Shown in pieces: positions 1 to 9,380 of a stretch of 64,000 bases of DNA. The stretch is taken from assembly GCF_900167905.1 (NCBI RefSeq), contig NZ_FUYZ01000002.1:124001-188000 (forward strand). Direction: 5' to 3'. Position 1 is the stretch's first letter, and the number at the start of each line of letters is the position of its first letter. This stretch comes from Soonwooa buanensis (lineage in GTDB: Bacteria > Bacteroidota > Bacteroidia > Flavobacteriales > Weeksellaceae). The notes under the pieces are model-generated. The model made no database searches and was not told where the DNA came from. It was given only the letters and a program-made list of their open reading frames with translations. The position numbers were made by a program, and so were the translations under genes.

Positions 1-956
1 TGTGTTACGCGTTTATCATCTAGTTTATCAAAGATGTCGTCCAATAAAAGGATTGGGGTTTTGCCTGTCAATTCTTTAATACGAATCATTTGTGCTAGTT
101 TAAGAGCAACCAAAAAAGTTTTTTGTTGTCCTTGCGATCCTACTTTTTTGATGGGATAATGCATCATTTCAAAAAGCAAGTCATCTTTATGTATGCCTTT
201 TGATGTATAGGTTAGCACACGATCCTTCTCTAAAGATTGACTAAGCAAATCAGAATAATCTTGCTCTAAGTCCGATTGATAAGTGATGTAAACTTCTTCT
301 TTTCCGCCAGAAATACTTTGATAAAAGTTTTGCATAACTGGATTAAGAAGTTCAACAAAGTTTTTACGTTTTGCAAATATTTTTTCGCCGTGTTTTATCA
401 AAGGTTCATCATAAATCTCGAGGCTATCTTTGTCGAAATATCTATTTTTTGCGAAATTTTTTAGAAGCGCATTTCGTTGTTGTAAGGTCTTTTGATATTG
501 TATTAAAGCAAAAAGATAATCGCTGTCAGTTTGAGAAATCATCGCATCTAAAAATTTTCTGCGGCTTTCTCCAGAATCCGAAATTAAATTTTGATCATAA
601 GGCGAAATAATAACAGATGGTAAATAACCAACATGATCTGCGAGTCGGTCATAAGATTTGTCATTTTTTTTAATAACTTTCTTACTTTCCTTACTAAGAA
701 TTATTTTGAGAATATCTTCTTTTTCCTCATTTTGAACTTCCGCTTCGATGCTAAAGAAATCGCAATCGTTTTTAATATTGTTAAAATCGGAGTTTCCGAG
801 GAAGCTTTTACCAACAGAAAGATAATACAAAGCGTCTAGGATATTCGTTTTTCCCACGCCATTATTCCCGACAAAACAGTTGATTTGTGCAGAAAGATCT
901 AGCTGTAGATGATCGTGATTTTTAAAATTATGAAGACTGAGTTTATTAATTCTCAA
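1..956 (-). CDS. recF: DNA replication and repair protein RecF (N-terminal part, runs off the window)
   Basis: RecF is an SMC-like ATPase that loads RecA at gapped DNA with RecO and RecR. About 318 codons are visible and the C-terminus lies beyond base 1. The N-terminus has the family pattern MRINKLSLHNF, a Walker A motif GNNGVGKT at residues 30-37, and a Walker B-like LLLDD followed by DKLDDKR close to the cut edge. The start is a TTG at 956-954. No ATG lies in frame between it and the upstream stop at 1004-1002, and this TTG places the N-terminus exactly where RecF normally begins. A promoter-like TATCTTTG at 986-979 puts transcription start near 974, which argues against another TTG at 992-990. 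recR is also in this window (43868). Confidence 0.93.
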   Translation of the reverse strand, partial: MRINKLSLHNFKNHDHLQLDLSAQINCFVGNNGVGKTNILDALYYLSVGKSFLGNSDFNNIKNDCDFFSIEAEVQNEEKEDILKIILSKESKKVIKKNDKSYDRLADHVGYLPSVIISPYDQNLISDSGESRRKFLDAMISQTDSDYLFALIQYQKTLQQRNALLKNFAKNRYFDKDSLEIYDEPLIKHGEKIFAKRKNFVELLNPVMQNFYQSISGGKEEVYITYQSDLEQDYSDLLSQSLEKDRVLTYTSKGIHKDDLLFEMMHYPIKKVGSQGQQKTFLVALKLAQMIRIKELTGKTPILLLDDIFDKLDDKRVT

Positions 957-978
957 AATAGAAATTGATTTAGTCCTA

Positions 979-986
979 CAAAGATA
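979..986 (-). promoter_or_regulatory. Bacteroidota -7 element TATCTTTG for recF
   Basis: The minus strand reads TATCTTTG, a perfect TAnnTTTG match, about 23 bases upstream of the TTG start of recF. No clear TTTG -33 element lies 19-21 bases further up. Confidence 0.45.
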
Positions 987-1001
987 AGTCAAATCGGATT
1001 C

Positions 1002-1769
1002 TTAAAAAAGAAGGTAATATTTAATCGCCAAGTAAATAATGAGCGGAAGTGCGGAACAACTTTCTATCCAAAAAGAAAAATAAGCATCAGTTTTGTTTTC
1101 AGATGCGAAAAATATCAAAATACAACTTACAAAAGATGTTAACAATAATGCAATAATGCTATCAATTCTAAAAAATAGAATACTTATGATATTTGCTAAA
1201 ATAATCAAAAAATAGGCGAGTAATTTTGTGTTTTTGATACCAATTAATTTCGGAAAAGTCACGACTGTATCGTATTTCATATCACGAATATCAAAAGGTA
1301 AAACAAGTGCGGAGATGAAAAAAAAGCTAAAACCGATAATTGGCCAATTAACTTCTGGCAATCCTAAGAATCCAAAGGATAAGGCCCAAACAAGTCCAAC
1401 GTAAAAAATCTTGACAAATGGTATGTTACGAATGGTATTCGCAAGAAAATTACTGTTGTACAAAAGTCCAAGAACAACTATTAATAACCATTTTAATAAG
1501 ACAATTTCGTTATGATTTCTGATGATCAGGAGGACGCAAATAATACCAGTAAAAAAATTGAATATTAATATTTTTTTAAATATTCGACCTTGTCCTTGGT
1601 ATTTTGTGTAAAGATAACCACTGAAAAATGTTAGAAAAATGAGGTACAGCTTGGGAAAACGGAATGTATTTTGTTCCAAAAAGAAAAAAGCAGCCAACAT
1701 TGTTCCCATTAAGGAAACATAAATTTGGCTGTCTACAATATATTTTTTTGCTAATTTTAAAACTGACAT
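1002..1769 (-). CDS. UbiA-like prenyltransferase-fold integral membrane protein
   Basis: A 255-residue, very hydrophobic protein with about eight predicted membrane segments. Its best landmark is an aspartate cluster, LPFDIRDMKYD, at residues 157-167, followed by FPKLIGIKNTK. This resembles the second Asp-rich loop of UbiA-family prenyltransferases. The first motif, NDxxDxxxD after helix 2, is not visible: the corresponding loop reads TKYQGQGR. UbiA enzymes use both motifs to hold Mg2+-diphosphate, so this copy may have an altered substrate or be inactive. The true DPPR-synthase-like UbiA at 57014 has both motifs. It starts at ATG and lies just upstream of recF on the same strand, separated by 45 bases. 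The family is inferred from the motif and the hydropathy pattern. Confidence 0.6.
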   Translation of the reverse strand: MSVLKLAKKYIVDSQIYVSLMGTMLAAFFFLEQNTFRFPKLYLIFLTFFSGYLYTKYQGQGRIFKKILIFNFFTGIICVLLIIRNHNEIVLLKWLLIVVLGLLYNSNFLANTIRNIPFVKIFYVGLVWALSFGFLGLPEVNWPIIGFSFFFISALVLPFDIRDMKYDTVVTFPKLIGIKNTKLLAYFLIILANIISILFFRIDSIIALLLTSFVSCILIFFASENKTDAYFSFWIESCSALPLIIYLAIKYYLLF

Positions 1770-1829
1770 TATATTACAAAGTAAACAAAATTATAGCTTT
1801 TGTAATGTGATTTTGATAAATAAAAGTTT

Positions 1830-4800
1830 ATGAAAAAACTCATTCCTACTTTAGGATTGTTGTTCTTGACTAGTTTTTCGGCTCCAATTTTTGGACAGAA
1901 TTACTACGAGCAACAATGGAAAATCATTAAAGAACAGGCGAAGAAAGGAAACTTTAAGTCCAACCAGACGATTTTTCAAAATATTCAAAAACAAGCCATG
2001 AAAGATAAAAATCTACCAGAGTTAATTAAAGCGCTGAAAGGTGATTTTAGCATTGTTAAAACCACTTTTGACGATACCGAAAATGATAATGCCAGTCGTT
2101 TTTTTAAAAAAATTGAAGAAACAAAGAATTCTTTTTCTGGGAAGGAAGCTTTGATTTTGGAAGTTTTGAAAGCCGAATTTATCAAAGATTATTACGATTC
2201 TGTACAATGGAAAATTAGAAGTCGTACCAATGTTGACAATCAAGATGTTTCTCAGATTGAGACTTGGACTAATCTCGGTTTCAAAAACTATTTATTAAAA
2301 CAATATCAACTGGTTTTTGACAAAAAGGATGAACTTAAATCGATTAATCTGAGTTCCTATAAAAGCATTTTTGATGGCGCTTATGATGAAGAATATTTTC
2401 CGACGGTGTTAGATTGGGCGTCGACGCAATATGTTCGATTTTTAAATGATTCTAACTTGTTTACAAAGAATGAATTAGATGCGAATCAACCAAAAATTCT
2501 TCAAGTTTATAATGATTTAATAACGACAAATTCAGGGAATGCAAAATTGTATTTTAAGTCTGAAAAGTTAGCTTATCAAATCCAAAGAAATCCTAATGAT
2601 AAAAGTTTAAAAGAGCAATGGCAAGTCTTGTATAATGATGAGACGGAAGGCGATTACAAAGTGATGATTGCGTCAAATCTTGCCTCGGATTTAATAACAA
2701 ATAAAAAGCAAAAAGAAGCTTTAGAAATTATTAAAAATGCAAAATCAAAATATCCAAAATCTGGATTTTTAGGAAATCTTCAAAATGTAGAAAACAGCAT
2801 TATTCAGCCTAACGCCAATCTTTATCTAGAACCGACAAGTTTAGCTAACAAACCAATTCATGTGGTTGTTGAAGCCAAAAATGTGAAAAACATTCAGTTG
2901 AAAATTTATCAAGTTAAAGACGATATTTTAGGATTTTTAAGCTTTGTTTCCGATCCGTATAATTCGAAGTTTTCAAGTGTTAAAAAAACATTAGTGAAAA
3001 CTGAAAATTTTGAAGTTCCAACAAAAGATGATTTCCAAACGCATAAAACATCATTTGAAGTTAAAGCGCTTCCAGCAGGAATCTATATGCTGGAATATTT
3101 GGTTGATGGCGACAATCCAATTAATTACTATGGCAATTATTTTTTAGTGTCTGATGCGAAGTCGATTTATAAAAATATTTCGAATAAAAATCAAGATGCT
3201 TCTGAGTTGTTGTGGATTAATTCTGACAACGGAAGTTTAATAAAAAATCCAAGCTTAAAGGTTTTCGAATATCTTCCGAACGCAAAATCTATATCCAACA
3301 ATGTGGTGACGATTAATAAAGATTCAAGCTTTCAATTGCCGATTACCACAAAGAAATCTTACTATCGTTATCATCTTTTGCAAGATACCAAAACTGGTGA
3401 CGTTGAGTTGAGACAAACTTATGGCTCTAACAATGATTATCGAAACGAAAATAGAGCGAAAAAAGAATATCGCGCACAGATTTTCCTTGACAGACAAATC
3501 TATCGTCCTGGACAAATTGTTTATTTCAAAGTCATAAATACCAAGCTAGAGGCAAGTAAAGAATCTGTTGTAGCAAAGCTTTCGCAAGAAATTGTTTTGG
3601 AAGATGCGAATGGCGAAGAAATCGCAAAACAAAGTTTTACAACTAACGATTTTGGTTCTTATAACGGAAGTTTTACGCTGCCAAAGTCGAAGCTTAATGG
3701 AAATTTCACTTTAGTGATTGATGATGGAAAATTAGATATTTCGGAACAAAAAGATTTCTTGGTCGAAGAATACAAACGTCCAACTTTCGAACTAAATTTT
3801 GAACCTATAAAAGATGAATATAAATACGGTCAAAAGATTGAATTAAAAGGAAAAGCGACGATGTTTTCAGGCGTTCCGTTGTCAAATTCTAATATTCAGT
3901 ACGAGATTAAAAAACAAAATATTCGTTGGCGATATTTCTCTTGGTATCCGAGAATTTATGATAACGAAAATTCGATTTTGGGAGAAACAAAAACCAATGA
4001 CAAAGGCGAATTCACGATTGTATTGGATTTAAAAAAGGATGAAAAACTAGAAGGTGTCCAAGTTGATCAATACAACATAAATGCAAGTGCAACGGATATT
4101 GCTGGCGAAACGCAATCTGTAGATACAAGTTTGACGGTGTCGTCGGTTTCGCATTATATCGATGCAACGCCACTTAAAGACCAGTTTTCGGATGATGATA
4201 TTAAATTAAATGTTGAAACGAAAAATTACAACAATCAAAATCTCAAAAAATCGTATCATGCAAAATTGACGAAGTTGGAAGAGCCACAACGCGTTTTCAG
4301 AAGTCAATTTAAAGATCAAATTCAGGATTTGCCGAAGATGTCGAAATCTGAATTTGTAAATCTTTTCCCAAATGATCGATTTGATAAATCTGATCTTCCA
4401 AAAAACTGGAATTCAGAACGTGTTTTATTTGATAAAACTGCGCAAGATTCGGTATTTAATATTGGTAAATTAAATGCTGGTTATTACCGATTAGATTTTT
4501 ATAATATCGAAGGAAAAGATAGCATCAAAACAAGTCAGGATTTCCAAGTTTGGAGTAAATCGAGTTTGGATTCTAAACAAAAAACTTTCCTTAACACAAG
4601 TTTTGACAAGAAAGAATACAAAGTTGGGGAAACGGCTAATTTGATGATTTATTCGGCGGTTCCAGATGCGATTGCGAATATTTATGTTCAAAATGGTGAT
4701 GGCAATACAGTTTTCGAAAGAAAAGATTTGAAAAATGGTTTCCTAAATTATCCAATAAAAATTTCTGAAAAATCGGAAGTCTTAAATGTACAAGTTGTTT

Positions 4801-7724
4801 TAGTAGGTTTTAATGATGTTCAAACTGAAACTTTGTATGTTCCGATAAAAGGAAAAGATGATGCTTTGAAAGTTGAAACCACAACGTTCCGTGATAAGTT
4901 ACAACCAAATTCTAAAGAAAAATGGACGTTGAAAGTGTCAGGCGCAGAAAACGAAAAAGTGATGGCTGAGGTTTTAGCGAATATGTATGACATGTCTTTG
5001 GACAAATTTGCCGCGAACAGATACTCGTTTAATAATATATTTTATAGAAGCGACATCATCAACGATTATCGAATTAATACAGCTTTGAAGCAATTGTATT
5101 ATAATAAACGTCTTAAATATTCGAATACTAAAAATATCCGTGAGCCGCAGTTTAATTGGATGAATTCTGATCTTTACTCAGTGTCATATGAAAGCATTAA
5201 TGGTCTTGTTAATCAAGAAGGTGTTAAAGGTATGGCACCAGCACCATCAATGCGTAGTGCACCAAAAATGGATGTTGCCAATGATAAAATAGAAGTTGTA
5301 CAAAACATGATTGCAGAACCTAAAAAAAATTCTGCTGATTATAAAACTGATAATGTAGAATCCGATACTTCATTAGAAAACATCAAAGTTCGTGAGAATC
5401 TTAACGAAACAGCTTTCTTCTATCCAAATTTAGTAACTGATGACAAAGGCAACGTAAGTTTCGAATTTACAACGCCTGAAGCTTTGACCAAATGGAAATT
5501 GATGTTGCTTGCACATACCAAAGATGCAAAATCTGCTTATATGGAAAAAACGGTGGTAACGCAAAAAGACTTTTCGGTGACGCCAAATTACCCGCGATTT
5601 TTGAGAGAAGGCGATGTGTTGACGTTCCAAACAAAAATCAACAGTTTGGTATCGAAAGCTTTGACTGGTTATGCAAAACTTCAGATTTTGGATGCATTTA
5701 CCAATGAAGATATTTCGGAGAAGTTTAAACTTAGTAATTTGACGCAAGTTGCTGGTTATAATGTTGAACAAGCTTTTAGTTTAAAAGAAAATTCGAGTAC
5801 CGCTTTGTCTTGGACTTTGACAACACCGAAAGATGTTTCGTCAATTATTATAAAAGTTGTTGCGAAAGCTGGCGAATATTCTGACGGTGAACAAAAAGCC
5901 ATTGCAGTGCTTCCTAACAGAATGTTGGTGACAGATGCGACACCGATTTTTGTAAAAGAAGGCGAAACTAAAACTTTTGAAATTGAGAATTTAATTAATA
6001 ACAATTCGACGACAGTTTCTAATGTAAGAAATACTTTGGAGTTGACGACCAATCCTATTTGGGAAGTGATATTTGCATTGCCAAGTCTTAAAAACGAAAC
6101 TAAAAATTCGGCAGATGTTATCTTTAATAAATGGTTTGCTGATGTTATCGCTTCTGAGGTTTTCCGTGCTAATCCAAGAATGAAAACGATTTTTGACGAA
6201 TACCAATCAAAAGGACTTTTAACATCTAACCTTGAAAAAAATCAAGAATTAAAACAACTTCTTTTGGACGAAACGCCTTGGATGTTGGAAAGCAAAACCG
6301 AGGAAGAACAAATGACTAAGTTGGCAAGATTGTTTGATGCGAACACAATGCGCAATTCGATTCTTGATGATTGGCAGGCTTTGTTACAACTTCAGAATCC
6401 TGATGGTGGTTTTAGTTGGTACGCAGGTTATCCGAGTTCTTACTATTCGTCGTTGTATATTCTTAAAAATTTAGGAAAATTAAACCTTTGGTTAAAAGAC
6501 AATGTTAAAGATTATCAATCGGATTCTCAAAAACAAATGATTTCGAAATTGATTAATTATGTGGATAGCAATGTCAATCGTTATTGGGATGTTCGTAAGG
6601 AAAATCCGTGGAGCAATGCTTCGCTAGAATATTTGGATGCGAGACATTATTGGGAAAAAGATTATCCTTTGACTGCTAATACAAAAGCTTTGAAAAATCT
6701 TGTTATTAAAAAAGCGAAAACTGCAAAAATTTCGGAATTTACATTCTTTGGATTACATAGAGCCGCGATGTTGTTTGATCAATATGGATTAAAGGATGTG
6801 TCTACAAAATTGATGACTTATCTTAAAGAAACGTCTACAAATTCTAAAACGCAAGGTGTATACTGGAAACAAAATCTTGATGATTGGGGTTGGTATTCTT
6901 CAAAAGTTGTGAATCATGCAGGCGTTTTGGAAGCTTTTAATACTTTGAAACCAAATGATATTCAGTTTATAGAAGATTTAAAAATTTGGTTAATTACTCA
7001 AAAAGAAGTTAACTCGTGGGGAACTTCGAGAAGTACAGCTGAGGTTATTTTTACAATTTTAAACTCTGGTAAATCTTGGACAACGCCAGAAAGTGATAAA
7101 GCAACCATTGTTTGGGGAAATAAAGATATGAGCCAAGCGCAGCAAAAAGCGACTGGTTATATCAAAATGAGCGAAGCTTCTTCTAATGTTGATAAATCTT
7201 TAGGAAAAGTAACAGTAACCAAAACAGGCGCTGGAATTGTACAAGGTGGCTTGTTCTGGCAATATTATGAGGATTTGGATAAAATAAAATCTTCTGAGAA
7301 TTATATTTCCATTAAAAAAGAGTACTTCAGAAAAATTAAAACTGAAAATGGTGAAGAATTAAAACCAATTACTGCAAATACGCCATTAAAAGTTGGTGAT
7401 AAAATTACAGTAAGAATGATTCTTAACACCGACCGAAATATGGAATATGTTCAGTTAAAAGATATGCGTGCAGCAGGAACGGAGCCTTTGGATGTAATCT
7501 CTGGTTATCAATGGAAAAATAATCTTGGATATTATCAATCGACAAAAGATGCGTCAACTAATTTCTATATCGAATATATGCCGAAAGGAAAATATGTTTT
7601 TGAATATGATTTGGTGGCAAATGCTTCTGGTGTTTTCTCAACAGGGATTTCAACTTTGCAAAACTATTACGCACCTCAAATGAACAGCCACACAGCAGGT
7701 TCTAAAATGGAAATTAAGGAATAG
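1830..7724 (+). CDS. Alpha-2-macroglobulin family protein, large, thioester motif absent
   Basis: A 1964-residue exported protein with a signal peptide (about residues 1-22, ending FG-Q) and no lipobox. The middle carries MG2/bait-type beta domains (for example RQIYRPGQIVYFK near residue 555). The A2M core signature NETAFFYPNL followed by FTTPEALTKWK lies around residues 1193-1225, and an alpha-alpha toroid with PDGGFSW lies near residue 1525. Bacterial A2Ms are thought to trap proteases in the periplasm. In thioester-bearing relatives the helix start reads CxEQ; here that place reads KNSADVIFNKW (NSADV around residue 1426), so the Cys and Gln are missing. A Met/Pro/Ala-rich stretch near residue 1135 could be the bait region. 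No penicillin-binding protein 1C gene is adjacent, unlike the common yfhM-pbpC pairing. Confidence 0.9.
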   Translation: MKKLIPTLGLLFLTSFSAPIFGQNYYEQQWKIIKEQAKKGNFKSNQTIFQNIQKQAMKDKNLPELIKALKGDFSIVKTTFDDTENDNASRFFKKIEETKNSFSGKEALILEVLKAEFIKDYYDSVQWKIRSRTNVDNQDVSQIETWTNLGFKNYLLKQYQLVFDKKDELKSINLSSYKSIFDGAYDEEYFPTVLDWASTQYVRFLNDSNLFTKNELDANQPKILQVYNDLITTNSGNAKLYFKSEKLAYQIQRNPNDKSLKEQWQVLYNDETEGDYKVMIASNLASDLITNKKQKEALEIIKNAKSKYPKSGFLGNLQNVENSIIQPNANLYLEPTSLANKPIHVVVEAKNVKNIQLKIYQVKDDILGFLSFVSDPYNSKFSSVKKTLVKTENFEVPTKDDFQTHKTSFEVKALPAGIYMLEYLVDGDNPINYYGNYFLVSDAKSIYKNISNKNQDASELLWINSDNGSLIKNPSLKVFEYLPNAKSISNNVVTINKDSSFQLPITTKKSYYRYHLLQDTKTGDVELRQTYGSNNDYRNENRAKKEYRAQIFLDRQIYRPGQIVYFKVINTKLEASKESVVAKLSQEIVLEDANGEEIAKQSFTTNDFGSYNGSFTLPKSKLNGNFTLVIDDGKLDISEQKDFLVEEYKRPTFELNFEPIKDEYKYGQKIELKGKATMFSGVPLSNSNIQYEIKKQNIRWRYFSWYPRIYDNENSILGETKTNDKGEFTIVLDLKKDEKLEGVQVDQYNINASATDIAGETQSVDTSLTVSSVSHYIDATPLKDQFSDDDIKLNVETKNYNNQNLKKSYHAKLTKLEEPQRVFRSQFKDQIQDLPKMSKSEFVNLFPNDRFDKSDLPKNWNSERVLFDKTAQDSVFNIGKLNAGYYRLDFYNIEGKDSIKTSQDFQVWSKSSLDSKQKTFLNTSFDKKEYKVGETANLMIYSAVPDAIANIYVQNGDGNTVFERKDLKNGFLNYPIKISEKSEVLNVQVVLVGFNDVQTETLYVPIKGKDDALKVETTTFRDKLQPNSKEKWTLKVSGAENEKVMAEVLANMYDMSLDKFAANRYSFNNIFYRSDIINDYRINTALKQLYYNKRLKYSNTKNIREPQFNWMNSDLYSVSYESINGLVNQEGVKGMAPAPSMRSAPKMDVANDKIEVVQNMIAEPKKNSADYKTDNVESDTSLENIKVRENLNETAFFYPNLVTDDKGNVSFEFTTPEALTKWKLMLLAHTKDAKSAYMEKTVVTQKDFSVTPNYPRFLREGDVLTFQTKINSLVSKALTGYAKLQILDAFTNEDISEKFKLSNLTQVAGYNVEQAFSLKENSSTALSWTLTTPKDVSSIIIKVVAKAGEYSDGEQKAIAVLPNRMLVTDATPIFVKEGETKTFEIENLINNNSTTVSNVRNTLELTTNPIWEVIFALPSLKNETKNSADVIFNKWFADVIASEVFRANPRMKTIFDEYQSKGLLTSNLEKNQELKQLLLDETPWMLESKTEEEQMTKLARLFDANTMRNSILDDWQALLQLQNPDGGFSWYAGYPSSYYSSLYILKNLGKLNLWLKDNVKDYQSDSQKQMISKLINYVDSNVNRYWDVRKENPWSNASLEYLDARHYWEKDYPLTANTKALKNLVIKKAKTAKISEFTFFGLHRAAMLFDQYGLKDVSTKLMTYLKETSTNSKTQGVYWKQNLDDWGWYSSKVVNHAGVLEAFNTLKPNDIQFIEDLKIWLITQKEVNSWGTSRSTAEVIFTILNSGKSWTTPESDKATIVWGNKDMSQAQQKATGYIKMSEASSNVDKSLGKVTVTKTGAGIVQGGLFWQYYEDLDKIKSSENYISIKKEYFRKIKTENGEELKPITANTPLKVGDKITVRMILNTDRNMEYVQLKDMRAAGTEPLDVISGYQWKNNLGYYQSTKDASTNFYIEYMPKGKYVFEYDLVANASGVFSTGISTLQNYYAPQMNSHTAGSKMEIKE

Positions 7725-7755
7725 GTTTTTAAGTTATGAATTATGAATTAATTTT

Positions 7756-7811
7756 GCTAAACGCTAAACGCTAAACGCTAAACGCTAAACGCTAAACGCT
7801 AAACGCTAAAC
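7756..7811. repeat. Tandem heptamer repeat, eight perfect copies of GCTAAAC
   Basis: Eight exact head-to-tail copies of GCTAAAC lie 32 bases after the macroglobulin stop codon and just before a terminator hairpin. The array is noncoding. Its length (56 bases) makes slippage-driven copy-number variation likely. Confidence 0.97.
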
Positions 7812-7818
7812 ATAAAAC

Positions 7819-7854
7819 CAAATGAGCGACGGATTAATCTGTCGCTCATTTTAT
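7819..7854. terminator. Terminator between convergent A2M and HAF-repeat genes
   Basis: A 9-bp stem, ATGAGCGAC at 7822-7830 paired with GTCGCTCAT at 7841-7849, is flanked by A and T runs. It lies between two convergent genes and can serve both. Confidence 0.75.
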
Positions 7855-7882
7855 AACCTAAACTTAAAAAATATGATTTAAC

Positions 7883-9172
7883 CTATTCTTTTACGATTTT
7901 ATGTGTCGTTGTTGTAGTCGCATCAGTAACTCTTACAATGTAATTTCCTTTTGGAAGGTTAGACACATTAACTTGATTAGTTGTTGCAGAAGCAACTTTC
8001 TGTCCTGTCATATTAATAACTTCAACAGATTTAATGTTTTTAGCATTAGTGATGTTTAAGACATCTTTTACAGGGTTCGGGTAGATTTTGATATCAGATT
8101 TTGCGGATGTATTTCCAGTCGCAAGATAAGTTGTAAGATCGACCATAAAGCCATAAGTTTTAAAATCTGGAGTTCTTGCAACACCAACAATTTTGGTTCC
8201 GTCACCAGAAATGGCTAGTGGTAACGCTAAAGTGTAATTTCCTAAATCGATGCCAAAACTTGACACATAAGTATTAAGATTAACCAAGCCATTTGTCTGC
8301 GACCAGATGAATCCGTCACCACCGTATGGACTTCCTGGGAAGTTTCGGAAAAACCCAATAACTTTTTTCCCGTCAGCGGTTACGTCAGCTGCGCCACCTC
8401 GATAGAAATTGCTAGATAATTCGTGTGTAATAGATTGGTAACCTGACTCTTCTGTGTAGATAAAAGGGTAGATGCCATCAATGCCAACTATAACTTTTCC
8501 GTCTGCTGACACACGATTGGCTTCACCAAAAGTTGGTATTCCTTGCTCATTATTGATAACCGTTTGTACGCCATTTTTCCAATATGTTGCTGCACGTTGG
8601 CCAGATGCTAAATCTTGAAAACCAACAACAACAGATTTATCAGCACTTATGCCATTAGCTCTTGTACTTTTTTCAGGGAAGAGGCTTCCTAGATTTTCGA
8701 TACCGTTTTCAGCAGTCCATTTTATAGCTCTGGTAACAGTATTCGATAAGATACCATAACCTACAAGTGTAGATCCATCCGCAGAAACACCCCAAGTCGA
8801 GCTATTAAGACCATCTTGACTTTGACCAAGACCTCCATGATAAGTCCAACTCGCACTATTTTTGTCATAGCTCGCCATTTCGTTAAGGTTATTTTGAGGA
8901 TTGGTCATATAACCAGCGATTCTTGAACCATTATCAGAGACAACGACATTCCCGATTAGGTTACCAGTCGTTAATCCGCCCATATTAACTATTGACTGAG
9001 TTGGGCTCCACATCCATTGGGTTTTTCCGCCTTGGCTACCTACAACTGTTCCGTCAACGCTAACATCCATTGGTTGTAATCCTTCGCCAATGATATAAAA
9101 TTGTCCATAAGACATTGTTCCGAATAACGAAATTGCCATCACTTGAAACAAACGCTTGTAACTCTTTTTCAT
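7883..9172 (-). CDS. Secreted HAF-repeat protein with T9SS type A sorting domain
   Basis: 429 residues with a signal peptide ending near SYGQ (about 1-23). The body repeats a short unit of the type 'ISADGSxVVG ... A(x)xW' (for example VSADGSTLVGYG, ISADKSVVVGF, VSADGKVIVGI, TADGKKVIGFF, ISGDGTKIVGVA), which matches the HAF/probable extracellular repeat and suggests a beta-propeller-like fold. The C-terminus, from IYPNPVKDVLNIT to YIVRVTDATTTTTHKIVKE, is a typical type IX secretion Por sorting domain, so the protein is expected to cross the outer membrane and be anchored or released. Substrate unknown. It is convergent with the macroglobulin gene and shares the terminator region. Confidence 0.85.
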   Translation of the reverse strand: MKKSYKRLFQVMAISLFGTMSYGQFYIIGEGLQPMDVSVDGTVVGSQGGKTQWMWSPTQSIVNMGGLTTGNLIGNVVVSDNGSRIAGYMTNPQNNLNEMASYDKNSASWTYHGGLGQSQDGLNSSTWGVSADGSTLVGYGILSNTVTRAIKWTAENGIENLGSLFPEKSTRANGISADKSVVVGFQDLASGQRAATYWKNGVQTVINNEQGIPTFGEANRVSADGKVIVGIDGIYPFIYTEESGYQSITHELSSNFYRGGAADVTADGKKVIGFFRNFPGSPYGGDGFIWSQTNGLVNLNTYVSSFGIDLGNYTLALPLAISGDGTKIVGVARTPDFKTYGFMVDLTTYLATGNTSAKSDIKIYPNPVKDVLNITNAKNIKSVEVINMTGQKVASATTNQVNVSNLPKGNYIVRVTDATTTTTHKIVKE

Positions 9173-9368
9173 ATTTTTTCTTCTTTAAATTAAGTTTTAC
9201 AATTTTAAAGGCTTTATTCATTTTTTCAAAATAGATGTGTTTTAAGATTCATGAAATTTTAAAGTATTAAATATTTAAATTGTTTAAAATCAGTGTTTTA
9301 TGTATTTGTAAATTCTAAAATTTGAAAAAAATATTTTAAGAATATTAGTCAGCAATCACTTAAAAAGC

Positions 9369-9376
9369 TATTTTTG
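9369..9376 (+). promoter_or_regulatory. -7 element TATTTTTG abutting the ATG of the TPR-AraC gene
   Basis: A perfect TAnnTTTG match ends four bases before the ATG at 9381, so transcription would begin at or next to the start codon. The -33 region is weak (TTAG around 9345). Confidence 0.45.
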
Positions 9377-9380
9377 TTAG

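Noticed and set aside
1-960. Several plus-strand reading frames (276-464, 371-610, 633-839)
   Set aside because: They are antisense shadows of recF. The minus-strand frame has the conserved Walker motifs.
5430-6206. Minus-strand reading frames inside the macroglobulin gene
   Set aside because: Antisense shadows with no domain signature; the plus-strand frame is unbroken across the region.
7756-7811. GCTAAAC array as a CRISPR or telomere-like sequence
   Set aside because: There are no spacers between the units, the repeats are seven bases long, and no cas genes are near. It is a simple tandem repeat.
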